DNA of 64,000 bases from Rhizobium sp. Root1220 (GCF_001426265.1 NZ_LMDG01000012.1:372001-436000), one strand, 5' to 3'; positions 1-10,039 are shown, counted from the first letter of the stretch. Program-made: numbers and translations. Notes: a model not told the origin generated them from the sequence alone.

Positions 1-851
1 TTGTTCAGCCCAGGCGACCAGACCGCCATTGACGCAATCCCGGGCGCAACGGCAAAAATCCCGCCGCCGACACCGCTCTTCCCAGGAAGACCGACGTGAT
101 AGGCAAAGTCGCCGGATCCATCGTAGTGACCGCAAGTGAGCATCAGCGCGTTTATGCGCCGCGCCCGCTTCGGCGAAACGACCGACAAGCCCGCCACCGG
201 ATTGCTGCCCCGCGCCGCCAGAAACAATCCTGCTTTTGCAAGCTGTTGGCATGTCATCGACAGCGCACATTGGTGGAAGTACACGCCGAGCACATGCTCG
301 ACCGGATGGTCGAGGTTGCCGTAGGACCTCATGAAATTCGCAAGCGCGAAGTTGCGAAAACCCGTCCGAGTTTCGGACTTTGCGACCTTGCCGTCGATCG
401 TGACGGAATCGTCGTCCGCGAGATAGCGCACGAACCGCAGCAACTCTCCAATCGCTTCGCGTGGCGCGTGCCCCGACATGACGACGTCGCTGACGGCGAT
501 CGCGCCGGCGTTGATGAAGGGGTTGCGCGGGATACCGGCTTCCTGTTCGAGCTGCACGATCGAATTGAAGGCAGACCCGGAAGGCTCACGCCCGACCCGC
601 TTCCATAATTGCTCGCCGACCTTGCCCAGCGCCAGCGTCAGCATGAAAACCTTGGATATGCTCTGGATGGAGAACGGTACGGCCGTATCGCCGACACTGT
701 AGACTCCGCCGTCGACCGTCGTGACCGTCAACCCGAACTGCTTTGGATCGACCTTGGCAAGCTCCGGTATGTAATCCGCCACCTTGCCCTCGCCGATCCT
801 CGGCGCGAGCTCCGCGTAGATGCCGTCGAGGACTGCCTGCAAATCCGTCAT
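1..851 (-). CDS. glsA: Glutaminase, 3' end cut by window edge
   Basis: This enzyme hydrolyses L-glutamine to glutamate and ammonia in the cytosol (serine-dependent beta-lactamase-like glutaminase family). 283 residues are visible and translation is open to the window edge; family members are about 305-310 residues, so roughly 25 C-terminal residues are missing. The Ser-x-x-Lys catalytic pair is seen as SISK at residues 64-67. The ATG at 851 is preceded by a GGAGAG ribosome binding site. The gene lies downstream of rpsD on the same strand, and the rpsD terminator ends only about 20 bp before this start. No separate promoter fits in that gap, so expression may depend on read-through or on a promoter inside rpsD. 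Confidence 0.93.
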   Translation of the reverse strand, partial: MTDLQAVLDGIYAELAPRIGEGKVADYIPELAKVDPKQFGLTVTTVDGGVYSVGDTAVPFSIQSISKVFMLTLALGKVGEQLWKRVGREPSGSAFNSIVQLEQEAGIPRNPFINAGAIAVSDVVMSGHAPREAIGELLRFVRYLADDDSVTIDGKVAKSETRTGFRNFALANFMRSYGNLDHPVEHVLGVYFHQCALSMTCQQLAKAGLFLAARGSNPVAGLSVVSPKRARRINALMLTCGHYDGSGDFAYHVGLPGKSGVGGGIFAVAPGIASMAVWSPGLN

Positions 852-867
852 TATCATCTCTCCAGAT

Positions 868-899
868 AACAAAAAAGCCGCCCCGAGAGGCGGCCTTTC
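868..899 (-). terminator. Intrinsic terminator after rpsD
   Basis: On the minus strand the arms GCCGCCTC and GGGCGGC flank a 3-4 nt loop and are followed by TTTTTT. It sits just downstream of the rpsD stop and ends about 20 bp before the glsA start codon, so it also lies in the glsA leader. Confidence 0.85.
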
Positions 900-921
900 C
901 GTATGCGAAAACGCCTCGCGA

Positions 922-1539
922 TTAACGCGAATAGAATTCGACCACCAGATGCGGTTCCATGATGACGGCATAAGGCACGTCAGCGAGAGCCGGTACACGA
1001 GCGAAAGTAGCAACCATCTTGTTGTGGTCGACTTCGATGTACTCGGGAACGTCGCGTTCAGCCAGGCCAACCGATTCAAGAACCGAAACGAGCTGCTTGG
1101 ACTTCTGACGCACTTCGATGACGTCGCCGGCCTTGCAACGGTAAGAACCGATGTTGACGCGGACGCCGTTCACAGTCACGTGGCCGTGGTTTACGAACTG
1201 GCGTGCAGCGAAAACGGTCGGAACGAACTTGGCGCGGTAGACGATCGCGTCCAGGCGGGATTCCAGAAGACCGATGAGGTTTTCCGAAGTGTCGCCCTTG
1301 CGGCGGTCGGCTTCAGCGAAGATCGCGCGGAACTGCTTCTCGCGCAGGTCACCGTAGTAACCCTTCAGCTTCTGCTTGGCGCGCAGCTGCACACCGAAGT
1401 CCGAAAGCTTGCCCTTGCGACGCTGGCCGTGCTGGCCCGGGCCGTATTCGCGACGGTTCACCGGGGACTTAGGACGACCCCAGATGTTTTCGCCCATACG
1501 GCGGTCAATTTTGTACTTGGACGATTCGCGCTTGCTCAT
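922..1539 (-). CDS. rpsD: 30S ribosomal protein S4
   Basis: This is the small-subunit primary assembly protein that binds 16S rRNA; in many bacteria it also contributes to translational fidelity and autoregulation. The 205-residue product has the usual S4 length. The N-terminal region contains [20 protein letters not shown], and an S4 RNA-binding domain follows from about residue 95 ([12 protein letters not shown] onwards). The reading frame is open for 51 codons further upstream, but the ATG at 1539 with GAAAGGAAA in front gives the family-typical N-terminus. It stands alone here rather than in an rpsM-rpsK-rpoA cluster, as is usual in rhizobia. A 170-nt leader separates it from a candidate promoter, and an intrinsic terminator follows. 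Confidence 0.97.
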   Translation of the reverse strand: MSKRESSKYKIDRRMGENIWGRPKSPVNRREYGPGQHGQRRKGKLSDFGVQLRAKQKLKGYYGDLREKQFRAIFAEADRRKGDTSENLIGLLESRLDAIVYRAKFVPTVFAARQFVNHGHVTVNGVRVNIGSYRCKAGDVIEVRQKSKQLVSVLESVGLAERDVPEYIEVDHNKMVATFARVPALADVPYAVIMEPHLVVEFYSR

Positions 1540-1714
1540 CGTATTTCCTTTCAGAATGTTACGGCTGTTTGTTACCAAACAGCTCGAAGGAAACACGCCC
1601 TCCTTTGGCCCCTTTTTGGGAGGCCCGACAGGATTTTCCGGTTTCGCGAACTGGAAAGATCCACGGGACATGTCAAATGAAACACGGGACATTGCTGCCC
1701 CGTGCTGGCGCGGT

Positions 1715-1743
1715 CTTTAGGAGGAAGCCGCTGGAATGTCAAA
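1715..1743 (-). promoter_or_regulatory. Candidate sigma-70 promoter for rpsD
   Basis: The minus strand has a -35-like TTTGAC (1743-1738), a spacer of exactly 17 nt and a -10-like CTAAAG (1720-1715). Compared with the rhizobial housekeeping consensus CTTGAC-N17-CTATAT, the -35 matches 5 of 6 and the -10 matches 4 of 6. It would give a leader of about 170 nt before rpsD. This is inferred from sequence match only. Confidence 0.4.
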
Positions 1744-1795
1744 CACATTCCGCGCCAACCGATCAAAGCCGCTCGATTTTCGAGTCCGCACGACC

Positions 1796-3253
1796 CTACT
1801 TCATGCCGACCGTTTCGATCTTCAGACCGAGCGCGTCGCTGATCGTATAGAAAAGATCCGTCTGGTCCGTAAGACCGCTGACATTGGCAGCACGCGGGCC
1901 GTAGGCGGCGATACGCAGCTGGGCGCCTGTGTGGCCCTGGTCGTTCTCGTCATCCGAGTTGCCGTAGCTGACGGCCATGACCGCGCCATCCTTGGTCATC
2001 AACGCTTCCGTCAGGCCCGGTGCCTTGGTGTCCGCGTCGACGATCTGGCTGGCATGGGCGTGGTCTGCCGTAACGATGACAAGTGTATCACCGGCTTCCT
2101 GTGCGAACTTGAGCGCTTCCTGCACGGCTTCGTCGAGATCGACCGTCTCGCCGATCTGCCCGCACGGGTTGGCTGCGTGGTCCTGCTTGTCGATCGATGC
2201 GCCTTCAACCTGAAGGAAGAAGCCCTTTTCATTGGTGCGCAGCAGTTCGATCGCCTTGGACGTCATCTGCGCCAGAGTCGGTGTAGCGGCCGTACGCTTC
2301 TCGTTCGGCTTGCAGACGACAGGTTCCTTCTCGATGTTGCCGTAGTGGCTCGCCTTCGGGCCCTCCCAGCGGACCGGCATGTTGCCATCCGCGAAGAGAC
2401 CGAGCACCGGCGCGTCGTTGTTAGCCTGCTTCACGGCCTGCAATTCGTCGAGGTTGGAGACGAGCTTGTAGCCACGCTCTTCGGCCTGCTGGTGCAGGGT
2501 CTTGTCCTTCCATTCGCCGGCCTTCGCGGTTTCGCCGAAACTCTTGGCGCCGCCACCGAGCGTCACGTCAGCGCGTGCATTCAGCAGCTGCTCGGTGATG
2601 GATCCCTTGCCGCCGTTTTCAAGCGCGTTGCTAGCGCACTTCTCGGAGGTAGCCTCCGGGCCATAACACTTGCGCTGCGTGACATGTGCGATCTGTACCG
2701 CCGGCGTCGCATCCTGAAGTTCGGCAGTCGAAACGTTGCCGGTGCCAAGACCAGCTGCCTTTGCCTTCTCGAGCAATGTCTCATGCGCGGCCTCGTGGAT
2801 ATCGACGCCGATCGCGCCGTTGTAGCTCTTCACGCCCGTTGCCCAGGCTGTGCCTGATGCCGCCGAATCGGTCACGTAGGTCGGCTTGCCCGTCTTCTTG
2901 TCCAGCGAGTAGTGTGTGTACTGGCCGGTCACCGGCAGGGCATCAATGCCGGGAAAATATTGCCCGGCGCCGACAGCATAGTTCCGCGCGATGGTGATTT
3001 CCGAATCGCCCATGCCGTCGCCGATGAGCAGAATCACGTTCTTCGGCCGGCCATCGACGATCGCCGCACGGTAGGCTGCCGTGATATCCCCGGAGAGCCG
3101 ACGAGCCCCGCCGGGCACGCTGAGGTCGGCGCTTGCACCGCGATCGAGAAGCTTGCCGCTCGCATCCTCGGCATAGCCCGGCTGAATCGCGACAGTCGCG
3201 AGCAAAGCGGCAGCGAGGGCCTGTGACACATTGCGATGAATTCTCTTCCGCAT
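1796..3253 (-). CDS. phoA: Alkaline phosphatase, periplasmic
   Basis: This enzyme hydrolyses phosphate monoesters in the periplasm to scavenge phosphate. The 485-residue product starts with a signal peptide (basic MRKRIHR, then a hydrophobic stretch) with likely cleavage after GYA at about residue 28. The metal-binding region GDGMGDSE lies near residues 78-85. The nucleophile motif [10 protein letters not shown] places the catalytic serine at about residue 130, and DHAH metal ligands are seen late in the protein. Length and motif order match the E. coli PhoA family. A Pho-box-like element about 65 bp upstream of the start suggests PhoB control. Confidence 0.93.
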   Translation of the reverse strand: MRKRIHRNVSQALAAALLATVAIQPGYAEDASGKLLDRGASADLSVPGGARRLSGDITAAYRAAIVDGRPKNVILLIGDGMGDSEITIARNYAVGAGQYFPGIDALPVTGQYTHYSLDKKTGKPTYVTDSAASGTAWATGVKSYNGAIGVDIHEAAHETLLEKAKAAGLGTGNVSTAELQDATPAVQIAHVTQRKCYGPEATSEKCASNALENGGKGSITEQLLNARADVTLGGGAKSFGETAKAGEWKDKTLHQQAEERGYKLVSNLDELQAVKQANNDAPVLGLFADGNMPVRWEGPKASHYGNIEKEPVVCKPNEKRTAATPTLAQMTSKAIELLRTNEKGFFLQVEGASIDKQDHAANPCGQIGETVDLDEAVQEALKFAQEAGDTLVIVTADHAHASQIVDADTKAPGLTEALMTKDGAVMAVSYGNSDDENDQGHTGAQLRIAAYGPRAANVSGLTDQTDLFYTISDALGLKIETVGMK

Positions 3254-3316
3254 GACGAATCTCCCTTATTAACGCATACGGCCCCCCACGGCCGCGCGTT
3301 TTTATCCTCCGCCGCG

Positions 3317-3334
3317 ATGAAATGCGTGTGACAA
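3317..3334 (-). promoter_or_regulatory. Candidate Pho box upstream of phoA
   Basis: The minus strand reads TTGTCAC-ACGC-ATTTCAT, two 7-mers separated by 4 bp. Each matches the PhoB half-site CTGTCAT at 5 of 7 positions. Spacing and placement before an alkaline phosphatase gene fit phosphate-starvation control. The match is imperfect. Confidence 0.5.
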
Positions 3335-3397
3335 AGCAGGACGCCTAAGCCCCCTGGGAGAAGATGAGCGCTTCTGCCAGAAAGGGAACGACGAGAA

Positions 3398-4918
3398 CTA
3401 TTCTGCCGCGGACCTGAGATCGTCAATGTCAGGCGCATTGGCGTCGCCTGGCGCCGTCTGGCAGTTCATGTCGGGGAAAGCGACGACGCGCTTGCCCGAG
3501 AAATCTGTGTGCACGACGACGGTCCCATGCTCCTCGAAATAACCAAGGAGGCGCCTGGCACGACGGGCCGAATGCGTTCCGTAGGCACGGGCGATCCGGG
3601 CGTCGGACGGGCACGGCTCGCCGCAGACCGCTGCCTTTGCGAGCATCAGGAACACGCCCTGCAAATCGTCCGTAACACCGTTCGAAAGCGACAGAGCAGT
3701 CGCCCAGGCATCGGTCTCGGCCGTCGCCGCATCGACGCCGGAACGGGAAATGGCCACTCTGCGTCGAAACTCCGGCAGCGACATCGGCGATCCCGACACG
3801 CGGCGCATGCGCAACCGGACGAGAAACTCCTGATAGAGCACCGAGTCGGTACGGAAACCGGAGCCCGGGTCGTCGAGGATTTCGCCAAGCACGGCCGCAA
3901 GACGCGCTTCGCGGTCCTCGGGAGACATTTCCGGCTGGCTGGGCCGCGTTTCGGTGGGCTGCGGAGCGGCGGCCGGCGTCGAGCGTGAAAGCTCGGCCAG
4001 AATATCCGTCGTCGGCCGTGGCGCCGGTGCTGCTCGGCGCATCAGCGGCCGCTGGAACTCTTCTGGATCCGGCGTAAAGATCAGATCCTCGACATCCTGG
4101 GGCGAATCCGGCAGCGGCATCAGCTTCGGGCTCGAAGAGCGCGCCGACGTCTCGACCATGCCGATCTGGATGGGCAGCGGGCGACGCGACAATGCCGGGC
4201 CGAGGGCGACGAAATTACCACGCTTCAGATCGCGGAACATTTCGGCCTGGCGGCGGTCCATGCCGAGAAGATCGGCGGCACGCGCCATGTCGATGTCGAG
4301 GAAAGTGCGGCCCATCAGAAAGTTAGAGGCTTCGGCCGCGACGTTCTTGGCAAGCTTGGCAAGGCGCTGCGTTGCTATCACGCCCGCCAGACCGCGCTTG
4401 CGGCCGCGGCACATCAGGTTCGTCATCGCACCGAGCGACATCTTGCGTGCGTCCTCCGAAACATCGCCGCCGACGGATGGCGCAAACATCTGCGCCTCAT
4501 CGACCACGACGAGAACCGGATACCAGTATTCGCGATCGGCATCGAACATGCCGTTGAGAAAGGCGGCCGCGGCGCGCATCTGTTGCTCGACGTCAAGCCC
4601 TTCAAGCGTCAGAACGCACGAAACGCGGTGCTGGCGGATACGGTTGGCAATGCCGGAAAGCTCGGCTTCCGTCCGCTCGCCATCGACCACGACATGGCCG
4701 AACTTATCGCTGAGCGTAACGAAGTCGCCTTCCGGATCAATGATGACCTGCTGCACCCACTGCGCTGATTGCTCCAGCAGGCGACGAAGCAGATGCGATT
4801 TTCCGGAGCCGGAATTGCCCTGAACCAGAAGGCGTGTGGCCAGAAGCTCCTCGATATCGAGCGTGGCCGGATTGCCCCCGGACGCCATTCCCATATCGAT
4901 ACCAACCTGCAAGTCCAA
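3398..4918 (-). CDS. HerA/FtsK-type P-loop ATPase (DUF87-like)
   Basis: The 506-residue protein has Walker A GNSGSGKS at residues 34-41, Walker B VLVVVDEAQ at about 135-143, and ATQRLAKL at about 182-189 as a sensor-like motif. This is the arrangement of the HerA/VirB4/FtsK ATPase superfamily, with an N-terminal DUF87-like domain. Residues from about 265 to 335 are Pro/Ala-rich and probably a flexible linker before a small helical C-terminal domain. The start is TTG with a strong AAGGGGG just upstream. HerA relatives pump or remodel DNA, often with a NurA nuclease, but no nuclease lies next to this gene. Its cellular role cannot be read from sequence. Confidence 0.75.
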   Translation of the reverse strand: MDLQVGIDMGMASGGNPATLDIEELLATRLLVQGNSGSGKSHLLRRLLEQSAQWVQQVIIDPEGDFVTLSDKFGHVVVDGERTEAELSGIANRIRQHRVSCVLTLEGLDVEQQMRAAAAFLNGMFDADREYWYPVLVVVDEAQMFAPSVGGDVSEDARKMSLGAMTNLMCRGRKRGLAGVIATQRLAKLAKNVAAEASNFLMGRTFLDIDMARAADLLGMDRRQAEMFRDLKRGNFVALGPALSRRPLPIQIGMVETSARSSSPKLMPLPDSPQDVEDLIFTPDPEEFQRPLMRRAAPAPRPTTDILAELSRSTPAAAPQPTETRPSQPEMSPEDREARLAAVLGEILDDPGSGFRTDSVLYQEFLVRLRMRRVSGSPMSLPEFRRRVAISRSGVDAATAETDAWATALSLSNGVTDDLQGVFLMLAKAAVCGEPCPSDARIARAYGTHSARRARRLLGYFEEHGTVVVHTDFSGKRVVAFPDMNCQTAPGDANAPDIDDLRSAAE

Positions 4919-5012
4919 TTCCCCTTACAAAAGCAACGCCACTCTCTAGCAGATTCGCCAAGCGATGCTCGGCTTCACCGACGAAACCCACAGCCAATCG
5001 CGCGCAGCCGGA

Positions 5013-6188
5013 TCAGGCTGCCTTTTCCGCATCCGGCTCGGCCCGGTCTTCCAGAATCCTTGGCGTCAGCATTCTCGTAAACAGCAGGCTGGCGGTCAGG
5101 GGAACGAGCAGAATTGCCAATCCGATGCGCAACCCCCACACCTCGCCCACGAAGCCAATCAGTGGTGGCCCGACAAGGAACCCTCCCAGCGCTATGAACG
5201 TGAGAATGGCAACGCTCGCCGCCGCTGGCCGGTCCGTCAGGCTTGCCGATGCCGTCACGGCGAGTGGGAAGCCGACCGAAACGCCGATACCTATGGCTGC
5301 GAAGCCGAAAAGCGCAACGGCGGTGTTCGGTGCCAAGAGTACGATCAGCAACCCGGCTAGCGATGCGCAACCGCAGCCGCGCGCAATGGCAACAGCTCCG
5401 AACCGGCTTTTCATGTAGTCTCCGCCGAACCGTCCGGTCGCCACGAGGCAAGCAAAGACCGAATAGCCAAGCCCGGTGGTGGCGCCGCTCGCAAGAAGCA
5501 CGTCCTTGAGATAGACCGCCGACCAGTCGGCAATCGCGCCTTCGGTCATCGTGATGCCAAAGGTAAAGGCGCAAATGCCAAGAAGGGCAGCGCTCGGCAG
5601 TTTGAATGGTGCAGTCGGCGCGTGGGATGTCGCGCTGGCCACGCTATCGCCACGCGGCAGGCGGACGCTTGTCGCCAGCGCCAGCGGCAGCACCAGCAGC
5701 GCCGTCACCGCGATCGACCAATTGGCCGGCAGATGCAGCGCAGCCGCACCGACACCCAGCAAGCTTCCCACCATGATGCCCAGACTCCAGAACCCGTGAC
5801 AACGGCTCATGATCACCAGTCCTGTCGTCTTCTCGGCCCGATCGGCCTCGACGTTCAGGCCGAGTTCGAGCGTCGACAAGGCCAGCCCCACGACCAGCAA
5901 GCTGACGAACAGCATTGCGATGCTATCGGTGAAGGCCGGCAGCGACACCACAGCCAGAAAAACAACGAACCCGTATATGATGGTTGCGCGACCACCGATC
6001 CGCGACACCAGCCGACCGGCAAAGGGGAGAGCCGCCAAGGTCCCGACAGGCAACCCCAACAACGCAATGGCGAGATCGGCGGGGCCCATCCCGAGCCTCG
6101 ACTGAATATCCGGGATGCGCGGTAACCAGCTGCCGAAGGCGATCGGCTGCAAAAAGAAAATCAGCATCACAAGTCTTTGAAACGGCAT
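5013..6188 (-). CDS. MFS transporter, YbjJ-like
   Basis: This is an integral inner-membrane protein of 391 residues with about 12 hydrophobic segments. It has the major facilitator motif between segments 2 and 3 (GRLVSRIGGRAT), and the sequence resembles the YbjJ branch of MFS permeases. The substrate cannot be inferred. The ATG is preceded by GGGGAAG at good spacing. The gene lies between murI and the HerA-like gene, all on the same strand. A 10-bp direct repeat lies in its upstream region and could be an operator. Confidence 0.8.
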   Translation of the reverse strand: MPFQRLVMLIFFLQPIAFGSWLPRIPDIQSRLGMGPADLAIALLGLPVGTLAALPFAGRLVSRIGGRATIIYGFVVFLAVVSLPAFTDSIAMLFVSLLVVGLALSTLELGLNVEADRAEKTTGLVIMSRCHGFWSLGIMVGSLLGVGAAALHLPANWSIAVTALLVLPLALATSVRLPRGDSVASATSHAPTAPFKLPSAALLGICAFTFGITMTEGAIADWSAVYLKDVLLASGATTGLGYSVFACLVATGRFGGDYMKSRFGAVAIARGCGCASLAGLLIVLLAPNTAVALFGFAAIGIGVSVGFPLAVTASASLTDRPAAASVAILTFIALGGFLVGPPLIGFVGEVWGLRIGLAILLVPLTASLLFTRMLTPRILEDRAEPDAEKAA

Positions 6189-6244
6189 CGATCTTCCCCT
6201 GCACCATTGAAGAAGCCAAACCCGTCAGCGATTCCCCGTCTGCC

Positions 6245-6282
6245 AGCTTGCGCGATCGGCCACCGGAATGAAAGCTTGCGCG
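6245..6282. repeat. Direct repeat AGCTTGCGCG, two copies 28 bp apart
   Basis: Two identical 10-mers AGCTTGCGCG occur at 6245-6254 and 6273-6282, within the gap between murI and the MFS gene, 57-94 bp upstream of the MFS start. The 28-bp period is close to, but not exactly, a multiple of the helical repeat. This could be an operator for an unknown regulator or chance. Confidence 0.4.
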
Positions 6283-6312
6283 CCTGAAAATGATACCAAC
6301 TTCAGTCCAAAC

Positions 6313-7116
6313 CTAGCGGGTCGTAAGACCGAACCCCTGCATGAGCCTTCTTGTCGGGAAATCCGGATTGCCGGAGGTGAAGACGGCAAAATCAAAACTG
6401 TCGGGATGAACCGCATCCGCGATCTCGGGAACGAGAGTACGCGCCCGCCGGGCGATGGCTTCCGCCGGGTCGAGCCAGTCCACCGGCCACGGCGCAAGAC
6501 GTCGGAAGATATTGGCCATGAAGGGATAATGCGTACAGGCGAGCACGACGATGTCGGTCTTGCGACCGTCTTTCTCCACGAAGCATTGTTCGATCTCGGC
6601 AAGCACCGCCTCGTCGGAGACGACATCACCCCTGATATAGGATTCCGCCATCCGCGCCAAATTCTCCGAGCCGACCAGACGGACATGGCATTGCTGCGCG
6701 AAGGACTGGATCAGGTCGCGTGTATAGGCGCGCTTGACTGTCCCGGGCGTGGCCAGCACCGACACCAGCCCCGACCGCGTGCGTTCCGCAGCCGGCTTGA
6801 TGGCAGGCACCGTGCCGACGAACGTCATCTGTGGAAAGGCCGCGCGCAGATCCGCGCCAACGAGCGTAAACGCGGTATTGCATGCGATGATACAGACCTC
6901 CGGATCATGCTCCCGGAGCAGCTTGGCAAACAGGCCGATCACCCGCTCCCTGAGCGCTTGTTCCTCCCAGCCGCCATAGGGAAAGCCGGCGTCGTCTGCG
7001 ATGTAAACGAAGCCCCGCTCCGGCATCAGGACCCGAGCCTCACGCAACACGGTAAGCCCGCCAATGCCGGAATCGAAGACCAGGACGGGTTTCAGCTCAT
7101 TCGCCGGCGCTATCAT
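6313..7116 (-). CDS. murI: Glutamate racemase
   Basis: This enzyme interconverts L- and D-glutamate in the cytosol, supplying D-Glu for peptidoglycan precursors. The 267-residue product has the family hallmarks: DSGIGGLTV at residues 15-23, catalytic cysteine 79 in ACNTAFT and catalytic cysteine 194 in ACTHYP. Its 5' end overlaps the 3' end of the TrmJ-type methylase gene by 20 bp, so the two are very likely cotranscribed and translationally coupled. Confidence 0.93.
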   Translation of the reverse strand: MIAPANELKPVLVFDSGIGGLTVLREARVLMPERGFVYIADDAGFPYGGWEEQALRERVIGLFAKLLREHDPEVCIIACNTAFTLVGADLRAAFPQMTFVGTVPAIKPAAERTRSGLVSVLATPGTVKRAYTRDLIQSFAQQCHVRLVGSENLARMAESYIRGDVVSDEAVLAEIEQCFVEKDGRKTDIVVLACTHYPFMANIFRRLAPWPVDWLDPAEAIARRARTLVPEIADAVHPDSFDFAVFTSGNPDFPTRRLMQGFGLTTR

Positions 7117-7927
7117 CTTTCGGCTGTTCCTTGGTGTCTGCGGGAGCCCGGCTACCGCGCGGATACTGTCGCGAGAAACGGTCGAGGGAGGATATCACGC
7201 CGCGCAACACGCTGATTTCCTGCTCGGTGAAGGCGCGGCGCGAAAGTACGGCCCGGAGATTGTCGATCATTTTGGGCTTTTTCGCGGGCGGATGGAAATA
7301 ATTGCGCGCGTCGAGCGCCTCTTCCAGTTGGTCGCGGAGACCGAGGAACTGCTCCTTGGTCGACTGCGTCTGGGACATCGCCTGGAAGGGTACCTCACCG
7401 GTATCCTCCATTCCGGATTTCATCCACTCGTAGGACATCAGTAGCACCGCTTGCGCGATGTTCAGCGATGCAAAGGCTGGATTGACTGGAAAGGTTACGA
7501 TCTCGTCGGCAATCGCCACTTCCTCGTTGGTCAGTCCCCAGCGTTCCCGGCCAAACAGAATGCCGGTGCCTTCACCCGCCCTGAACCTGGAGCGCAACGT
7601 CTCTGCGGCAACCACGGGAGAACGCACCGGTTTGAAGCCGTCGCGTTCACGCGCCGTCGTCGCGTAGACGAAGTTGAGGTCGGCAACAGCCTGCTCCAGC
7701 GTCTCAAAAACCTTTGTGCCCTCGATGACGTGGTCAGCCTTGGAAGCCGCCGCCTGTGCCTTCTCGTTCGGCCATCCGTCGCGGGGATTAACGAGCCTGA
7801 GTTCCGAAAGACCGAAATTGGCCATGGCGCGTGCCACCATCCCGATGTTCTCGCCCATTTGCGGCTCGACCAGAATGATAACGGGACCTTCGGTCAGAAG
7901 TAAGCGCTCGCTGTTCGTGCCTGCCAT
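7097..7927 (-). CDS. trmJ: RNA 2'-O-methyltransferase, TrmJ type (SPOUT family)
   Basis: This is a predicted SAM-dependent methylase of the SpoU/TrmH class. In the TrmJ branch the target is the ribose of tRNA position 32. The 276-residue protein starts with the typical [20 protein letters not shown]-type segment. The SAM-binding knot follows, with [12 protein letters not shown] and [13 protein letters not shown] motifs and a Ser/Asn-rich motif 3. A helical C-terminal extension of about 80 residues matches TrmJ rather than the shorter TrmL. It overlaps murI by 20 bp and lies 59 bp downstream of the FUSC gene. The family assignment is firm; the exact target nucleotide is inferred. Confidence 0.85.
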   Translation of the reverse strand: MAGTNSERLLLTEGPVIILVEPQMGENIGMVARAMANFGLSELRLVNPRDGWPNEKAQAAASKADHVIEGTKVFETLEQAVADLNFVYATTARERDGFKPVRSPVVAAETLRSRFRAGEGTGILFGRERWGLTNEEVAIADEIVTFPVNPAFASLNIAQAVLLMSYEWMKSGMEDTGEVPFQAMSQTQSTKEQFLGLRDQLEEALDARNYFHPPAKKPKMIDNLRAVLSRRAFTEQEISVLRGVISSLDRFSRQYPRGSRAPADTKEQPKDDSAGE

Positions 7928-7986
7928 GAAGTCTCGATCCTTTTGCTATGCGCGGGAATAGCCAACGCTGGCCGAAACGGCAAGAC

Positions 7987-9972
7987 TTAAGCATCCGGGT
8001 AAAGCCGGCCGAGCGTCGCGCCAATCATTTCCAGGCCAAGTCGCGAACCGGGCCCGGACAGCGACAGGTGCCGCTGTGGCACACCAACGCCATTACGATC
8101 AACAGAGAAGCAATCCGACTTCCGCTTCGACAACGACGCGACCTGAACAAGGTCTGCTGCGACGAGACGCTGCGTATCGTCATCCGCAACCGAAGCATCG
8201 TGGTTCTTCGCTACCAGCCGCGCCCAGTAGGTTGCAGCAAGAAAGATCGCAAGCGTCTGGCGGATGTGTCCCGGCCTGGTGACAACAGACCATGCAGAGC
8301 CCAGCGGGCGTGCTGACGCAGCAAGATTGCGATACGCCTCATCCAGCTTCTGCGACAGCGCAATCAATTTGTAGGTCGGCGCGCCTGCCGAGACTGCGGT
8401 CAACAGTTCCTCAAGTGCTCCAAACCATTTGCCAAGTACCGCGTCAAGCGCGCCACGCGTGCGGGCTGGAAAGACCACAAAGGCGACAAAGGTCCCGACG
8501 GCGGCACCCAGCGCAGTTTCCTCTACACGCAGCAGCAGCACGCCGATGGTCAACGACCCGATCAGGCCGTAGACCAGACACAGGCTGATCGACACAAAGA
8601 ATGTCATCGTCGCGTAGGACGTCTGCAGGAAATAGAAAGCCAGGAAGATGGCTAAAGTGGTTAGCGCTGTCGCCACGACCATGTGACCGTTGAGGACAGT
8701 CGCCAGTCCAAGCCCGATTGCGATACCGAATAGCGTGCCAACCGAGCGCTGCAGCGCCTTCATTGCCGTGTCGCCGCGCGAGTTCGTATTGGTGAACACC
8801 AGAAACGAGGCGAGCACCGCCCAGAACCACCGCTCGCGGGAAAGCGCCAGCCCGAGCGCCATCGCAATTGCCGACGCAAGCGTGATTTGCAGAGCCGCAC
8901 GGACCAAAGGATTTCCCAGGGAAAAATCTAACTTTTTCACCAGGCCCGACGTTTCGGTGACGGCGGCAAGCTCGGCGAAACCTGTCGCGTAACCCTGCGT
9001 TATCGAGGCTGCAAGCAAACCCCGGGCTTGCCCGAGACGGATAAGTGCCAGCGACGATTCCGCCAGTGGTTCATCACTGTTCAATGCCGGCGTCGAAATC
9101 ATCTCTCCCTCGATGATCGCATGAACCAGCCCGAATGACGGCAGCGTCTGGGAACTGAGCATGATAGCGCTGTCGGCGGCAAGATGTGCATCGAATAGGC
9201 GGACCACCAGCTCACCCGCGGGCTCGGTTGCGGCATCCAGCACGCCATCAGACGGACGTGGAATAAAGCTTTCCGCCATCAGCACGACCTCTTTCATACG
9301 CTCTTCCAGCCGGTTCAACTCCTGCCGGTCACGTTCCGAGACCCGCCCTTCGACTGCCAGCGTCGCGATCTTGAAGAGTATCTGATTGATGCGTCCGCGC
9401 ACGCTCTCGAGAGACCGAAGCAGGTCTCGCCGCCAGTCGTCGGCAAGCACCAGGGAACGTGCCGCCTGCCCGATCAGTGCTGAAACAACGGGACCGATCG
9501 CGACAAGCGGAAGCTCGGCTAACGGTGGCCGAAAGTACGCCCCCATGAAGTACGATATGAAGGCGAACATTCCGATCGCATGGCCTCTCGGGCCGAAAAT
9601 GCGCGCCGAGGCGGCCAGAAAGATGATCAGAAGGAAGGCACAATCGGAAGCAAAGCGGTGTGCCTCGAGACCGGCCGCGATGCCGACGACGACAATGCTT
9701 GCTGCACAACCAAGCAGGCGCGTCACCAACTGCTGCGCGCCGCCTTTGTCACGCACGGCAACGCCGCTTTCGATCGATAGCACAATTCCGAGCCCGTAGG
9801 AGACCGCAGGAAGCGGAACCAGGAAGTGGTCGATTGCGACCAGCACTACAAACGACAACGCGATCGTCAATGTCACGCGCGAAGCGACCCGCAGGCGTGA
9901 TAGCGCCGGATCGTTCGCGAGCAGCCAATCTCGGAAATCAAAACCGAAAAACAAGCCGTTCTGGCCTCTCAA
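7987..9972 (-). CDS. FUSC-family inner membrane protein (aromatic acid efflux type)
   Basis: The 661-residue membrane protein belongs to the fusaric-acid-resistance/AaeB family. It has two blocks of about six hydrophobic segments (about residues 25-180 and 355-520) separated by a long soluble region. Relatives act with a membrane-fusion partner to export aromatic acids or phenolics, but no HlyD-type partner gene is visible beside it. The longest frame begins with TTG at 9972 without a clear ribosome binding site. A second TTG at about 9951 has GAGG about 10 nt upstream, so the start is uncertain by a few codons. Confidence 0.78.
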   Translation of the reverse strand: MRGQNGLFFGFDFRDWLLANDPALSRLRVASRVTLTIALSFVVLVAIDHFLVPLPAVSYGLGIVLSIESGVAVRDKGGAQQLVTRLLGCAASIVVVGIAAGLEAHRFASDCAFLLIIFLAASARIFGPRGHAIGMFAFISYFMGAYFRPPLAELPLVAIGPVVSALIGQAARSLVLADDWRRDLLRSLESVRGRINQILFKIATLAVEGRVSERDRQELNRLEERMKEVVLMAESFIPRPSDGVLDAATEPAGELVVRLFDAHLAADSAIMLSSQTLPSFGLVHAIIEGEMISTPALNSDEPLAESSLALIRLGQARGLLAASITQGYATGFAELAAVTETSGLVKKLDFSLGNPLVRAALQITLASAIAMALGLALSRERWFWAVLASFLVFTNTNSRGDTAMKALQRSVGTLFGIAIGLGLATVLNGHMVVATALTTLAIFLAFYFLQTSYATMTFFVSISLCLVYGLIGSLTIGVLLLRVEETALGAAVGTFVAFVVFPARTRGALDAVLGKWFGALEELLTAVSAGAPTYKLIALSQKLDEAYRNLAASARPLGSAWSVVTRPGHIRQTLAIFLAATYWARLVAKNHDASVADDDTQRLVAADLVQVASLSKRKSDCFSVDRNGVGVPQRHLSLSGPGSRLGLEMIGATLGRLYPDA

Positions 9973-10039
9973 GCAGAGTAAATGCGTTCTACCCTTCCCG
10001 CTCAGATACCGTCACCCGCCTCAAAATCAAACGCCGGCT

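Noticed and set aside
820-1680. Long plus-strand open frame opposite rpsD
   Set aside because: It is a shadow of rpsD: the minus-strand frame encodes a clear S4 protein and the plus frame has no recognisable domain or ribosome binding site.
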